A DNA stretch of 64,000 nt from Kribbella aluminosa (GTDB taxonomy: Bacteria; Actinomycetota; Actinomycetes; Propionibacteriales; Kribbellaceae): assembly GCF_017876295.1 (NCBI RefSeq), contig NZ_JAGINT010000001.1, positions 992,001 to 1,056,000 of the forward strand, in the 5' to 3' direction. Below the pieces are notes generated by a model. That model saw only the letters and a program-made list of their open reading frames with translations. It had not been told where the DNA came from and did not search any database. A program made the position numbers and the translations under genes. Position 1 is the stretch's first letter, and each line of letters opens with the position of its first letter. Below, one piece after another: positions 8,413-17,084 of this stretch.

Positions 8413-9734
8413 CCGACGACACAGCACCTGAGCCCATCGCGGGCGAGCAGCCTGCCACTTCTCCCGCCGCCACCCCGGCGGAGCCGGCGCGGCGGAGAGG
8501 CTTTTCTCGGCGCGGGTTGTTCGGCGCGGCGGGAGCTGCGGTGGCGACCGGGGTCGCGGGATACGCCGTACATTCGGCGGTGTCCGCGGAGCCGTCGCAG
8601 GCTGTGGACAACAACGGGCCGGTTGAGTTCCATGGGACTCATCAGGCGGGGATCACCACGCCTGTGCAGGACCGGTTGCACTTCGCGGCGTTCGACGTGA
8701 CGACGACCAAGCGCGAAGAGCTGATCGCGCTGCTGAAGGAATGGACCGCCGCAGCCGCGCTCCTCACCGCCGGCCGTGACATCGGGCAGTACGGCGCGGT
8801 GAACGGCCCGGACGAGGCGCCGCCGGAGGACACCGGCGAGGCGGTCGGCCTGCCGCCGGCGCACCTGACCATCACCGTCGGCTTCGGCCCGTCCCTGTTC
8901 GACAAACGGTTCGGCCTCGCCGCGAAACGCCCGAAGGCGCTCGTGGACCTCCCGCACTTCATCGGCGACGACCTCGAGGACGCCCGCTCGTACGGTGACA
9001 TCGCCGTACAGGCCTGCTCCGACGACCCCCAGGTGGCCGTCCACGCGATCCGCAACCTCGCCCGCATCGGCTTCGGGCGTACCGTCGTCCGCTACTCCCA
9101 ACTCGGCTTCGGCCGTACGTCGTCCACGTCCCGCGCGCAGGCAACCCCGCGGAACCTGTTCGGCTTCAAGGACGGTACGAACAACCTCAAGCTCGAGGAC
9201 GCCGCCAAGCTCGAGCAGCAGCTCTGGGTCCAGCCCGAGGACGGCCCGGACTGGATGGTCGGCGGCTCGTACCTGGTGTCGCGGCGGATCCGGATGAACA
9301 TCGAGATCTGGGACCGTACGTCGCTCGGCGAGCAGGAAGGCATCATCGGCCGCGGCAAAGGCACCGGCGCCCCGCTGGGCAAGGCCGACGAGTTCGACGC
9401 GATCGACTTCAACGCCAAGCAGGCCGACGGCGAACCGAAGATGCCGGCCGACTCACACGTCCGGCTGGCCCACCCCCAGTTCAACGACGGCGCCGAACTC
9501 CTCCGCCGCGGCTACAACTTCGTCGACGGCTCCGACGGCCTCGGCCGCCTCGACGCGGGCCTGTTCTTCCTCGCCTACCAGCGCGACCCCCGCAAACAGT
9601 TCATCCCGATCCAGAACCACCTGGCCAAGAACGACAAGATGAACGAGTACATCCACCACGTGGGCTCCGGCATCTTCGCCTGCCCACCCGGCGTCACCCC
9701 CGGCTCCTACTGGGGCGAAAAACTCTTCGCCTGA
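8409..9734 (+). CDS. efeB: EfeB, Tat-exported Dyp-type haem peroxidase
   Basis: 441 aa. The N-terminus has a twin-arginine signal (FSRRGLFGAAGAAVATGVAG), as expected for a cofactor-loaded enzyme exported folded. The Dyp motif GFKDGTNN (about residue 252) holds the catalytic Asp of GxxDG; a later R-rich stretch and the LAHPQFNDGAELLRRGYNF segment carry the conserved His/Arg region. I start at ATG 8409, which overlaps the efeO stop; the open frame extends upstream only inside efeO. It closes the efeUOB operon and is followed by a hairpin. Confidence 0.95.
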   Translation: MTDDTAPEPIAGEQPATSPAATPAEPARRRGFSRRGLFGAAGAAVATGVAGYAVHSAVSAEPSQAVDNNGPVEFHGTHQAGITTPVQDRLHFAAFDVTTTKREELIALLKEWTAAAALLTAGRDIGQYGAVNGPDEAPPEDTGEAVGLPPAHLTITVGFGPSLFDKRFGLAAKRPKALVDLPHFIGDDLEDARSYGDIAVQACSDDPQVAVHAIRNLARIGFGRTVVRYSQLGFGRTSSTSRAQATPRNLFGFKDGTNNLKLEDAAKLEQQLWVQPEDGPDWMVGGSYLVSRRIRMNIEIWDRTSLGEQEGIIGRGKGTGAPLGKADEFDAIDFNAKQADGEPKMPADSHVRLAHPQFNDGAELLRRGYNFVDGSDGLGRLDAGLFFLAYQRDPRKQFIPIQNHLAKNDKMNEYIHHVGSGIFACPPGVTPGSYWGEKLFA

Positions 9735-9736
9735 CT

Positions 9737-9788
9737 CGTTGCGTCCGAAGAACTGTGGGTTATCGCCCTCGGATCTTCGGACGCAACG
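9737..9788. terminator. Bidirectional hairpin after efeB
   Basis: A perfect 14-bp stem, cgttgcgtccgaag (9737-9750) with 9775-9788, encloses a 24-nt loop. It lies between the efeB stop and the stop of the convergent ABC permease gene. There is no U-tract on either side, as is common for high-GC actinobacterial terminators. Confidence 0.8.
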
Positions 9789-9799
9789 CGATGTCGAGG

Positions 9800-10639
9800 C
9801 TACTTCACCGCGCCGGCCGTTACGCCGGCGACGAAGTGGCGTTGGGCGAGGAGGAAGCCGATGACGACCGGGACGCTGACCACCAGCGCGGCGGCCATGA
9901 TCTGGTTCCAGTAGATGTTGGTCTGAGTGGAGTACTGGCGCAGACCGACGGAGAGGGTGCGGTTGGCCTCGGTGGTCATCACCGACGCGAACAGGACCTC
10001 GCCCCACGCGGTCATGAACGAGTAGATCGCCACCGCGATCACCCCCGGCCGAGCTGCCGGCAGTACGACCCGCCAGAGCGCGCCCATCGGACCGCAGCCG
10101 TCGACCAGTGCGGCCTCGTCGAGCTCGCGCGGGATGCTGTCGAAGTACCCGGCCAGCATCCAGATCGAGAACGGCAGGCTGAACGTCAGGTACGTGATGA
10201 TCAGCCCGAGCCGCGTCCCGACCAGCTGCAGCCCGAACGAGTTGTTGATGTTCACGAAGATCAGGAACAGCGGCAGCAGGAACAGCACGCCCGGGAACAT
10301 CTGCGTGGACAGCACCGTCGTGGTGAACACGGTCCGCCCGCGGAACTTGAACCGCGACACCGCGAACGCCGCCAGGATCGCGATCGCCACCGAGAACACC
10401 GTCGCGGACACCGACACGATCGTCGAGTTCACGAAGTACTTCGCCAGCGGCACCGTCTTCCACATGTCCACGAACGGCGCGAGCGTCAGGTTCGACGGCC
10501 ACCAGGTGAACGCGCCCTGCACGTCCTTCAGCGGTTTCAGCGACGACGTGATCATCACGTACAGCGGGATCAGCACGAACAGCCCGAGCACGGTCAGCGT
10601 GACGCCGCGGTAGATCTTGAAGCCTCTGGTCTCACGCAC
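9800..10639 (-). CDS. Carbohydrate ABC transporter permease (MalG type)
   Basis: 279 aa, six membrane segments. The EAA loop that docks on the ATPase is DEAALVDGCGPMGALWRVVLP near residues 185-205. It is the last gene of a minus-strand operon (binding protein, MalF-type permease, this gene), overlapping the preceding permease by 8 nt. No ATPase is encoded nearby, so a shared MsiK-type ATPase is likely, as is usual in actinobacterial sugar importers. Substrate not predictable. Confidence 0.94.
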   Translation of the reverse strand: MRETRGFKIYRGVTLTVLGLFVLIPLYVMITSSLKPLKDVQGAFTWWPSNLTLAPFVDMWKTVPLAKYFVNSTIVSVSATVFSVAIAILAAFAVSRFKFRGRTVFTTTVLSTQMFPGVLFLLPLFLIFVNINNSFGLQLVGTRLGLIITYLTFSLPFSIWMLAGYFDSIPRELDEAALVDGCGPMGALWRVVLPAARPGVIAVAIYSFMTAWGEVLFASVMTTEANRTLSVGLRQYSTQTNIYWNQIMAAALVVSVPVVIGFLLAQRHFVAGVTAGAVK

Positions 10640-11597
10640 GACGTGACCTCCTTCCGGTGACGAGCAGGTACGCGCCGGTGACGATCATCAGGAAGACCAG
10701 CAGCAGTACGGACATCGCCGCGCCGGTGCCGAAGTTCCAGGTAAGGAACGACGCGTTGTAGATGTGGAACGTGATCAGGTCACCGGCCGGCGGCTGCGCC
10801 GTACCGAACAGCACGTACGGCGTGTTGAAGTCGCTGAACGTCCACAGGAACAGCACGAGCACCAGCACCAGGTTGACCGGGCGCAGCGACGGCAGCGTGA
10901 TGTTGCGCCACTGCCGGAGGTTGCCGGCGCCGTCCACCGACGCGGCCTCGTACAGATCCCGCGGGATGCTCTGCATACCGGCCATCAGCGTGAGGAACGC
11001 GAACGTCCACAGCTTCCACCCGGCCACCGTGATCAGCGCGACCAGCGCGTTGCCGCCGATCAGCCAGAACGTCTTGCCGTCGTTCAGGTGCAGCTGGTGC
11101 AGTACGTGGTTCACCGCGCCGGTGTCACGCTGGAGCATGAAGTTCCAGGTCAGGATTCCGGCGTACGCCGGGAGCGCGTACGGCACCAGGAACAGCGTCC
11201 GGACGACGCCGCGCCCGCGGAACTCGGGCTGCAACGCGACCGCGGCGGCCATCCCGAGCACCCACGAGAACGCGACGGTGACCAGCGAGAACGCGACCGT
11301 GACGCCGAAGGACTTCAGCAGCCCCTGCCCGACGGCGTTGTTGAAGTCGAGCGCGACCTTGTAGTTGTTCAGCCCGGCGCCGGGCGCGGCGGACCAGTTC
11401 GCGATGAAGAACTTGGTCAGTTTCACGAAGCTCATCCAGATCCCGACCAGCATCGGGATGATGTGGATGAGCAGTTCCAGCAACACCGCCGGGGCCAGCA
11501 GTGCGTACGGCAGCCACCGGTTCAGGCCGGGCCGGTGCTCGAGGCGACTCCGGCGCTTGGCCGGCGCCGGAGTCGCGGTTTCGGTTGCGACGGCCAT
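10632..11597 (-). CDS. Carbohydrate ABC transporter permease (MalF type)
   Basis: 321 aa with six membrane segments after a basic N-terminus (AKRRSRLEHRPGLNRWLPY). The EAA loop is YEAASVDGAGNLRQWRNITLP at about 219-239. It pairs with the MalG-type permease to form the membrane channel for the sugar-binding protein encoded just upstream (2-nt gap). The operon is preceded by two LacI-type operator palindromes. Confidence 0.94.
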   Translation of the reverse strand: MAVATETATPAPAKRRSRLEHRPGLNRWLPYALLAPAVLLELLIHIIPMLVGIWMSFVKLTKFFIANWSAAPGAGLNNYKVALDFNNAVGQGLLKSFGVTVAFSLVTVAFSWVLGMAAAVALQPEFRGRGVVRTLFLVPYALPAYAGILTWNFMLQRDTGAVNHVLHQLHLNDGKTFWLIGGNALVALITVAGWKLWTFAFLTLMAGMQSIPRDLYEAASVDGAGNLRQWRNITLPSLRPVNLVLVLVLFLWTFSDFNTPYVLFGTAQPPAGDLITFHIYNASFLTWNFGTGAAMSVLLLVFLMIVTGAYLLVTGRRSRRA

Positions 11598-11599
11598 CG

Positions 11600-12913
11600 T
11601 CAGCTGCTCGCCGCCACCTGGTCCTGTGCGGTCTTCAGGGCCGCCTTCACGTCGTCGGCGGTCACCGTCCCGCCGGTCGCGATCTTGGCGAACATCGAGT
11701 TCATCGCCTTGCCGACGGTGCTCTCGAACTGGTCCTCGGCCGGCACCAGCGGCAGCGGCTTGGACTTGGTGTTGTAGATGTCCTGGAAGGTCGCGGCCTC
11801 GGCGGCGTCGGTGGTGAAGTTCGGCTTCGCGTCCTTCAGTACCGGCAGCGCGGAGAACGGCTTGTCCAGCGTGCTCTGCGTGGTCGCGTCCGTCATGTAC
11901 TTCACGAACTTCAGCGCCGCGTCCTTGTGCTTGGTGTTCTTGAAGACCGACAGGTTGATCCCCGCGACGTGGCTGGCCACCTGCTCGCCACCGGACGGCG
12001 CCGGGAACGGCACGACGCCGTACTCGCCGGCCTTCATCCCGTTGGCGACGATCGAGGAGTCCGCGTTGTTCTGGTTGATCACCATCGCGACCTTCTTGGT
12101 GGCGAAGTCGTTCACGGACTTGGTGCCGTTGTCGTACTGCGCGTTCGACGGGTTCGCGACCTTGTCCTTCTGCATCAGGTCGAGGTACCGCAGTACGCCC
12201 TGCACGTTGCCGTCACCGGTGAAGGTCGGCTTGCCGTCGCCGCCGAACCAGTCGGCCTTGTTCTGCGCGGCGTTGATGAACGCGAAGTGCACGTTCTCGG
12301 TGTAGCTGCCGGCCGCCAGCGCCATACCCCACTGCTTGCCCGGGATGGTCAGCTTCTTGGCGTCGGTGACCATCTCCTCCCAGGTCTTCGGCGGCTGCAG
12401 GCCGGCCGCGGCGAACATCGCCTTGTTGTAGTACAGGCCGTACGCCAGACCGTAGAGCGGGACGGAGGTCGGGTCGGTGCCTTCCTTGCCGCCGGTCGCC
12501 AGGGCCGTCGGCACGAACTTGTCCTTCCCGCCGATCGCGCTCATCGCACCGCCGTCGAACGGCAGGAACGCGTCGGTGGCCTGCAGCGAGGCCGCCCAGG
12601 TGTTGCCGATGTTGACCACGTCCGGCGCCTGGCCGGAGGTGATGGCCGTCTGGATCCGGGTCTGCAGGTCGTTCCAGCCGATCACCTCGAGGTTGACCTT
12701 GATACCGGTGTCCTGGGTGAACTTCTGCAGGACCGGGGTCAGCACCTGCTTGTCGTTGTCCAGGCTGGTGCCCTGGTTGCTGGCCCAGTAGGTCAGCGTC
12801 TGGTCCCCGGAGCTGCCGCCGGAGGAGCCGTTCTTGTCGCCACCACCACAGGCGGCGAGGCTGACTCCCATGGCGGTCGCAGCCACCGTGGCTACAAGCG
12901 AACGCAGTCTCAC
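11600..12913 (-). CDS. Extracellular sugar-binding lipoprotein of ABC importer
   Basis: 437 aa, GTG start with GGGAG seven bases upstream. The signal peptide ends in the lipobox SLAAC (Cys at about 22), followed by a glycine/serine linker. The body is a family-1 solute-binding fold: LTYWASNQG near the start, GQAPDVVNIG and the hinge segments that follow. It captures an oligosaccharide or sugar outside the cell for the two permeases that follow. First gene of the operon; LacI-type operators lie about 65 bp upstream of the start. Confidence 0.94.
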   Translation of the reverse strand: MRLRSLVATVAATAMGVSLAACGGGDKNGSSGGSSGDQTLTYWASNQGTSLDNDKQVLTPVLQKFTQDTGIKVNLEVIGWNDLQTRIQTAITSGQAPDVVNIGNTWAASLQATDAFLPFDGGAMSAIGGKDKFVPTALATGGKEGTDPTSVPLYGLAYGLYYNKAMFAAAGLQPPKTWEEMVTDAKKLTIPGKQWGMALAAGSYTENVHFAFINAAQNKADWFGGDGKPTFTGDGNVQGVLRYLDLMQKDKVANPSNAQYDNGTKSVNDFATKKVAMVINQNNADSSIVANGMKAGEYGVVPFPAPSGGEQVASHVAGINLSVFKNTKHKDAALKFVKYMTDATTQSTLDKPFSALPVLKDAKPNFTTDAAEAATFQDIYNTKSKPLPLVPAEDQFESTVGKAMNSMFAKIATGGTVTADDVKAALKTAQDQVAASS

Positions 12914-12978
12914 GTCGGACTCCCTCGTCCCGTCGAGCCCCCGCGGACCTGCGGAGGCGGATCGGCCCCATACTGACC

Positions 12979-13010
12979 TAACCGGTTAAGTTTCGAAACC
13001 CTAACCGGTT
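12979..13010 (-). promoter_or_regulatory. Paired LacI-type operators of the sugar ABC operon
   Basis: Two near-identical palindromes built on taaccggtta lie 23 bp apart: 12979-12988 and a second core at 13002-13010 (aaccggtt within ctaaccggttcag). Each is flanked by similar bases (ctaaccggttmag). They sit just upstream of the sugar-binding protein gene, and a LacI regulator gene lies on the same strand 540 bp further upstream. The CG-centred palindrome is typical of LacI-family sites. Confidence 0.75.
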
Positions 13011-13174
13011 CAGTTCCCCGGTCTTCGTTACGACCTCGTGACTCACCCAACCTTCACGAGTCCCCCGGCAAACGCAATCCGCCACACTCCGCGAACACCC
13101 GATGTCACACAGTCTTCAAACTCCCCTCCCTCAGCGCCCCACCCACCCCACCCCCGCACTCCCGGCGTACGCCC

Positions 13175-13304
13175 CGCGCCCGCGCTCCCGGGGTGGGTCC
13201 CGCGCCCGCGTTCCCGGCGTACGTCCCGCGCCCGCGCTTCCGGGGTGGGTCTCGCGCCCGCGTTCCCGGGGTGGGTCTCGCGCCCGCGTTCCCGGCGTAC
13301 GACA
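13175..13304. repeat. Five tandem 26-bp repeats
   Basis: Five direct units of exactly 26 bp (13175, 13201, 13227, 13253, 13279), each starting cgcgcccgcg. The second half alternates between a ggggtgggt form (units 1, 3, 4) and a ggcgtacg form (units 2, 5). Degenerate units flank both sides (about 13154 and 13305-13330). The unit length is not a multiple of three. No gene fits; the open frames here come from base composition. The stretch is part of a 640-bp gap (12914-13553) between the sugar-binding protein gene and lacI. Confidence 0.85.
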
Positions 13305-13362
13305 CGCACCGCCGGCCCCGCACCGCCGGCCCCCGCGGCCCCGCGCCGGCGCTCCCGCCCGC

Positions 13363-13437
13363 GGGGTTGCCCATTCACTTGGAGGGTTGCCCACTCAAAT
13401 TGCGAGGGGGCAACCCTCCAGTTGAATGGGCAACCCC
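13363..13437. repeat. Long palindromic element, copy A
   Basis: Two 30-nt arms (13363-13392 and 13408-13437) match at 28 of 30 positions around a 15-nt loop. Each arm contains two gggttgccc-type blocks, so the arm itself is internally repetitive. Together with copy B at 13468 it forms a tandem pair downstream of lacI. Confidence 0.85.
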
Positions 13438-13467
13438 CAACGGCCCCCGCGAACCCTCCAGCTCGGG

Positions 13468-13538
13468 GGATGCCCACTGGAGTGGAGGGTTGCCTATCCC
13501 AAATGCGAGGGGGCAACCCTCCACGTGAATGGGCAACC
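13468..13538. repeat. Long palindromic element, copy B (lacI terminator side)
   Basis: Arms 13468-13494 and 13512-13538 match at 22 of 27 positions. Loop and right arm resemble copy A (both loops contain caaatgcgagg or caaattgcgagg). A partial arm (gaaccctccagctcggggg) lies between the copies. The element begins about 15 bp past the lacI stop, so it probably terminates lacI transcription. Confidence 0.75.
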
Positions 13539-13553
13539 CTTGTGGGGCAGGAG

Positions 13554-14636
13554 TTAGGAGGGGGCTGGGCCTGAGGACTCCCGGGGGCGGAGTTCGCCCG
13601 CGGGGGCCTCCTCGTGGAGGGTGGTGTTGCTGGTGATGATCCGCAGCAGCAGGTCCGCGGCCGCGCGCCCGCGCTCCATCGTCTTCTGGTCGACCGCGGT
13701 GATCCCCGGCCGCGTGAGTTCGCACAGCGGCGAGTCGTCCCACGCCACCACCGACACCTGCCCCGGCACCGCAGTACCGAGATCCATCGCGACCCGCAGC
13801 GCCGCGACCGCCATCAGGTCGTTCCCGAGCACGATCGCGGTCGGCGGGTTCGGCCCCGTCAGCAGCCGGCGCGTCAACTCGGCGCCGTCGTCGTACCGGT
13901 AACTCCCCTCGACGTGCCGCACGGTGACCCCGCGCCGTACGCCGCCCTCGTGCAGCGTCTGCACCCGCGACCGCTCGTGAATGAACGTGAACGGCCCGCT
14001 GATGTGCGCGATGTTGGTGTGCCCGAGCTCGACCAGGTGGTCGAGGATCAGGTCGACGGTCTCCACCGTCGAGTTGATCAACCGCCCGACCGCGTCGTTC
14101 GGCTCGTTCGAGCTGACCACCACGCACGGCACGCCGAGCTCCTTCAGCAACGGGATCCGCTGGTCGTCCTCGCGTTCGTCGAACAGGATGAACCCGTCCA
14201 CCCGCCCCTGCTGCGACCACCGCCGCAGTACGTCGAGGTCCTCGCCGTGCTCGCCGGTGAGCCGGAGCAGCAGCGACGAGTCGACCTCGTTCAGGTACTG
14301 CTCGATGCCGACCAGCGTGCGCATGTAGAACGCCTCGGTGGAGATCAGCGTGGGGTCCCGCGCGATCACGATCCCGATCGTCCGGGTCCGGCTCGCGGAC
14401 AGCGCGACCGCGGCGGAGTTCGGGTGGAACCCGAGCTCCTCGGCCAGGTCGAGCACCCGTTGCCGGGTCTCCTCGCTGACCCCGGCGCGGCCGTTCAGTG
14501 CGTACGAGACCGACGCCTTCGAGATGTGCAGCCGGCGCGCGAGGTCGCTGATCGTGACCCGGTGACTGCGGCGCGTGCCGCTCGCCGGGCCGTCGCCGCC
14601 GGCGTCGCCGTCCGCATCGGGTCCGCTCGTCGTCAT
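13554..14636 (-). CDS. LacI-family transcriptional regulator
   Basis: 360 aa. A disordered acidic N-terminus of about 25 residues precedes the LacI helix-turn-helix VTISDLARRLHISKASVSYALNG and its hinge helix region (NSAAVALSAS). The effector domain (about 90-345) has the periplasmic-binding-protein fold with IGIVIARDPTLIS and VSVVAWDDSPLCELTRPGIT. It lies on the same strand as the sugar ABC operon, whose promoter holds two CG-centred palindromes, so it is the probable local repressor. Divergent from the acyltransferase fusion gene. Confidence 0.94.
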   Translation of the reverse strand: MTTSGPDADGDAGGDGPASGTRRSHRVTISDLARRLHISKASVSYALNGRAGVSEETRQRVLDLAEELGFHPNSAAVALSASRTRTIGIVIARDPTLISTEAFYMRTLVGIEQYLNEVDSSLLLRLTGEHGEDLDVLRRWSQQGRVDGFILFDEREDDQRIPLLKELGVPCVVVSSNEPNDAVGRLINSTVETVDLILDHLVELGHTNIAHISGPFTFIHERSRVQTLHEGGVRRGVTVRHVEGSYRYDDGAELTRRLLTGPNPPTAIVLGNDLMAVAALRVAMDLGTAVPGQVSVVAWDDSPLCELTRPGITAVDQKTMERGRAAADLLLRIITSNTTLHEEAPAGELRPRESSGPAPS

Positions 14637-14743
14637 CGCCCGGCCGCCCCTCGCACAGACGGAAAAGTGTTCATGTCAGACGGGAGATTAGCAGCGGGGT
14701 TTCAGGGCTAGCGGGAGCGCGCGGTTTTGGATAGCGTTTTCCC

Positions 14744-16333
14744 ATGTTGCCGAACGAGCCGTTGCGCCTGGATTTCCTGCCCTGGGAGTACGCCCGGAAG
14801 GCCTCCGCTGCCGAGCGGGACCGCCAGTCCGAACGGCAGGCGCGGCTCGGCGGGTCGGTCGAGCTCGCCACCGATGTGTACGTCGCGGAGTCGGCCGCGG
14901 TGTACTGCGACGAACTCCGGATGGGGGAGCGTTCGTACATCGCGGCGCACGCCTACGTCACCGGACGGATCACGCTCGGCTCCGACTCCACGATCAACCC
15001 GTTCGCGGCCGTCCGCGGCGTGGTCACGATCGGCGACGGCGTCCGGATCGGCGCGCACACCTCGCTGCTCGCGTTCAACCACGGCACCGCGCCGGGCGAG
15101 CCGATCTTCAAGCAGCCGCACACCGCGCTCGGCATCACGATCGGCGACGACGTCTGGATCGGCTCGAACGTGACCATCCTGGACGGCGTCACGGTCGGCC
15201 CGCACAGCGTCATCGGCGCCGGCGCGGTCGTCACCAAGAACATCCCGGCCAACTCGGTAGCGGCCGGCAACCCCGCCCGCATCCTCCGCTCGCGGACAGG
15301 AGCATCCATGTCAGGTGACCTACCCACCCTGCTGACGGCGTTCGCCGCGAAGGCCCGCGCCCAGACCGACGACGTACTCGCGCGCTGCTGGGACGGTACG
15401 CGCTTCGTCGACCGCCCCGGTGCCGACCGCGCGCCGGAGATCCGCCCGTGGTGCGACGCCATCGAGATCGCGGACCTGCTGGTACGCCGTGCCCCGGCCG
15501 GCCACACCCGCGACGACCTCGTCCGCCGGCTCCGCGAACACCAGGATCCGGCGACCGGACTGGTACCACCGGAAGACCAGCCGGACGCCGAACTCGCTGT
15601 CCTGGAAGGGCCCGCCAGCTACCACGTCCTGTGTGTCGGGTATGCGCTCCAGGTCCTCGGAAGCAGCTTCGAGCACCCGATCGACACGACCTTCGAGGTC
15701 GGCGACCTGGACAAGTTGCCCTGGGCAAGAAGGGCCTGGTCGTCGGGCTCCGGGATCGACGCTCTCGGTACGGCGCTGGCGCTGCAGAACCGCGGCGAAC
15801 CCGGCCACCTCGAACTGCTGATGGGCTGGCTCCACACCCGAGTCGATCCCGGGACCGGGATGTGGGGTTCGCCCCATCCGGACGACGGGTTGCTGCAGGT
15901 CGTGAACGGCTTCTACCGCCTCACCCGCGGCACGTACGCGCAGTTCGGCCTGCCGCTGCCGTACCCGGAACGAGCAGTCGCCACAGTGCTTGCGCACAGC
16001 AACGATCAGCGGATGTTCACCGGCGACAACTACAACGCCTGCAACGTGCTCGACGTCATCCATCCGCTGTGGCTGGCGCGCAAGCAGACGTCGTACGGCG
16101 AGGCCGACGGGCGCCGCTGGGCCGAGCAGCAGCTGCGGGCGATCCTGCCCCGCTGGGTCGACGGCGCCGGGTTCGCGTTCGCGCCGGACGGGACCGACGA
16201 CCGGGCGATCCCGGGCCTGCAGGGGACCGAGATGTGGCTGGCGATCATCTGGCTGCTGTCCGACTACCTCGGCGTGTCCGACGCGCTCGGCTACCGTTCC
16301 CGCGGCGTCCACCGGCCGGAGCCGCTCGTCTGA
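14744..16333 (+). CDS. Hexapeptide acyltransferase fused to alpha/alpha-barrel domain
   Basis: 529 aa. Residues about 45-185 are a left-handed beta-helix acyltransferase with hexapeptide repeats (ITLGSDSTINPFAAVRG, VTIGDGVRIGAHTSLLA, ITIGDDVWIGSNVTILDG, VIGAGAVVTKNIPANSVAAG). The rest (about 189-529) is helical, with repeated aromatic motifs (GMWGSPHPDDGLLQVVNGFY, GDNYNACNVLDVIHPLW, GTEMWLAIIWLLSDYLG), like an (alpha/alpha)6 toroid of glycosidase or prenyltransferase-like proteins. At the junction an in-frame ATG (15308, residue 189) follows an AGGAG site by five bases, so the second domain might also be made alone. It is divergent from lacI. The acyl acceptor is unknown. Confidence 0.85.
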   Translation: MLPNEPLRLDFLPWEYARKASAAERDRQSERQARLGGSVELATDVYVAESAAVYCDELRMGERSYIAAHAYVTGRITLGSDSTINPFAAVRGVVTIGDGVRIGAHTSLLAFNHGTAPGEPIFKQPHTALGITIGDDVWIGSNVTILDGVTVGPHSVIGAGAVVTKNIPANSVAAGNPARILRSRTGASMSGDLPTLLTAFAAKARAQTDDVLARCWDGTRFVDRPGADRAPEIRPWCDAIEIADLLVRRAPAGHTRDDLVRRLREHQDPATGLVPPEDQPDAELAVLEGPASYHVLCVGYALQVLGSSFEHPIDTTFEVGDLDKLPWARRAWSSGSGIDALGTALALQNRGEPGHLELLMGWLHTRVDPGTGMWGSPHPDDGLLQVVNGFYRLTRGTYAQFGLPLPYPERAVATVLAHSNDQRMFTGDNYNACNVLDVIHPLWLARKQTSYGEADGRRWAEQQLRAILPRWVDGAGFAFAPDGTDDRAIPGLQGTEMWLAIIWLLSDYLGVSDALGYRSRGVHRPEPLV

Positions 16334-16423
16334 CCCAGTACGCGTGGTACAGCCGGGCCATGATGGAACAGCTGCGGGGACGAGTGCTAGCCCGGACTGG
16401 GAGCAGGTACGCCGCGGAGCTGG

Positions 16424-17080
16424 TTGACCAAGGAGGCGCCGGAGTGCGTCACGCTGTGGGCGTACCTCGTTCACTACCCAGCAGCACCGGGCCTGCCGGA
16501 GGCGGTCCGGGAGAAGTCGTTCTGCCTGGTCGACGTGATCACTCCGGACGCCTCGGCCGTTGAGCTGGAGCAGGTGCTGTCGATCGTGCGGGCAGCAGGT
16601 ACGGCGATCTACGAGGTCATCGGGCCGCTGCAGCCGAGTGGGGTGGCAGAGCTCAACTCGCTGTCCACGCAGGCGCTGTCGCTGATCACCAGTCCGTTCC
16701 AGGAGGTCGCTCCTGAGCTGATCAGCACGCCGCAGGAGTTCGGGAAGCCGCCGCTCTTCCAGGTGGTCATCTGGCACCTACGGTCCGGCCAAGACGGCCG
16801 GTATCCGGGTGTGGCGGCCGCTGACCCACAGGCGTCGTACCTGGTCCTGGCTGTTTCCATCGCGGCCACATCCGACCAACAAGAGCCTGGTGAGCGTGCT
16901 CTGCGGGCCTTGCAAGAGGCCCTGTCGCCGTGGCTGGTCGGCCAGAAGACGGCGACCGGGCTGTCCGCCTGGAACACTCTGGAGGATTGCTACAGCTCGG
17001 ACGACCTCGCCAGGCTCCGGGAGATCAAGCGGCGGGTCGACCCCCACGGCACCTTCGTCGGGAACTTCCGCCTACTCTGA
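16424..17080 (+). pseudogene. C-terminal remnant of a BBE-type FAD-linked oxidase
   Basis: 218 codons from a TTG; no ATG or GTG start lies near the front and a stop precedes the frame at 16388. The end, CYSSDDLARLREIKRRVDPHGTF, is the berberine-bridge-enzyme C-terminal motif, and the middle (FQVVIWHLRSG) fits the substrate domain. The N-terminal FAD-binding half (PP-loop with flavinylated His) is absent: only 90 bp separate this frame from the previous gene. Most likely a truncated relic; a small expressed C-terminal fragment cannot be excluded. Confidence 0.6.
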
Positions 17081-17084
17081 CCCC

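Noticed and set aside
13175..13304. 26-bp repeats as a CRISPR array
   Set aside because: Units are directly adjacent with no unique spacers, and no cas genes are present.
13043..13516. Several ORFs in the repeat gap between the sugar operon and lacI
   Set aside because: Arg/Gly/Pro-rich products that arise from the tandem repeats and palindromes on both strands, without RBS or domain.
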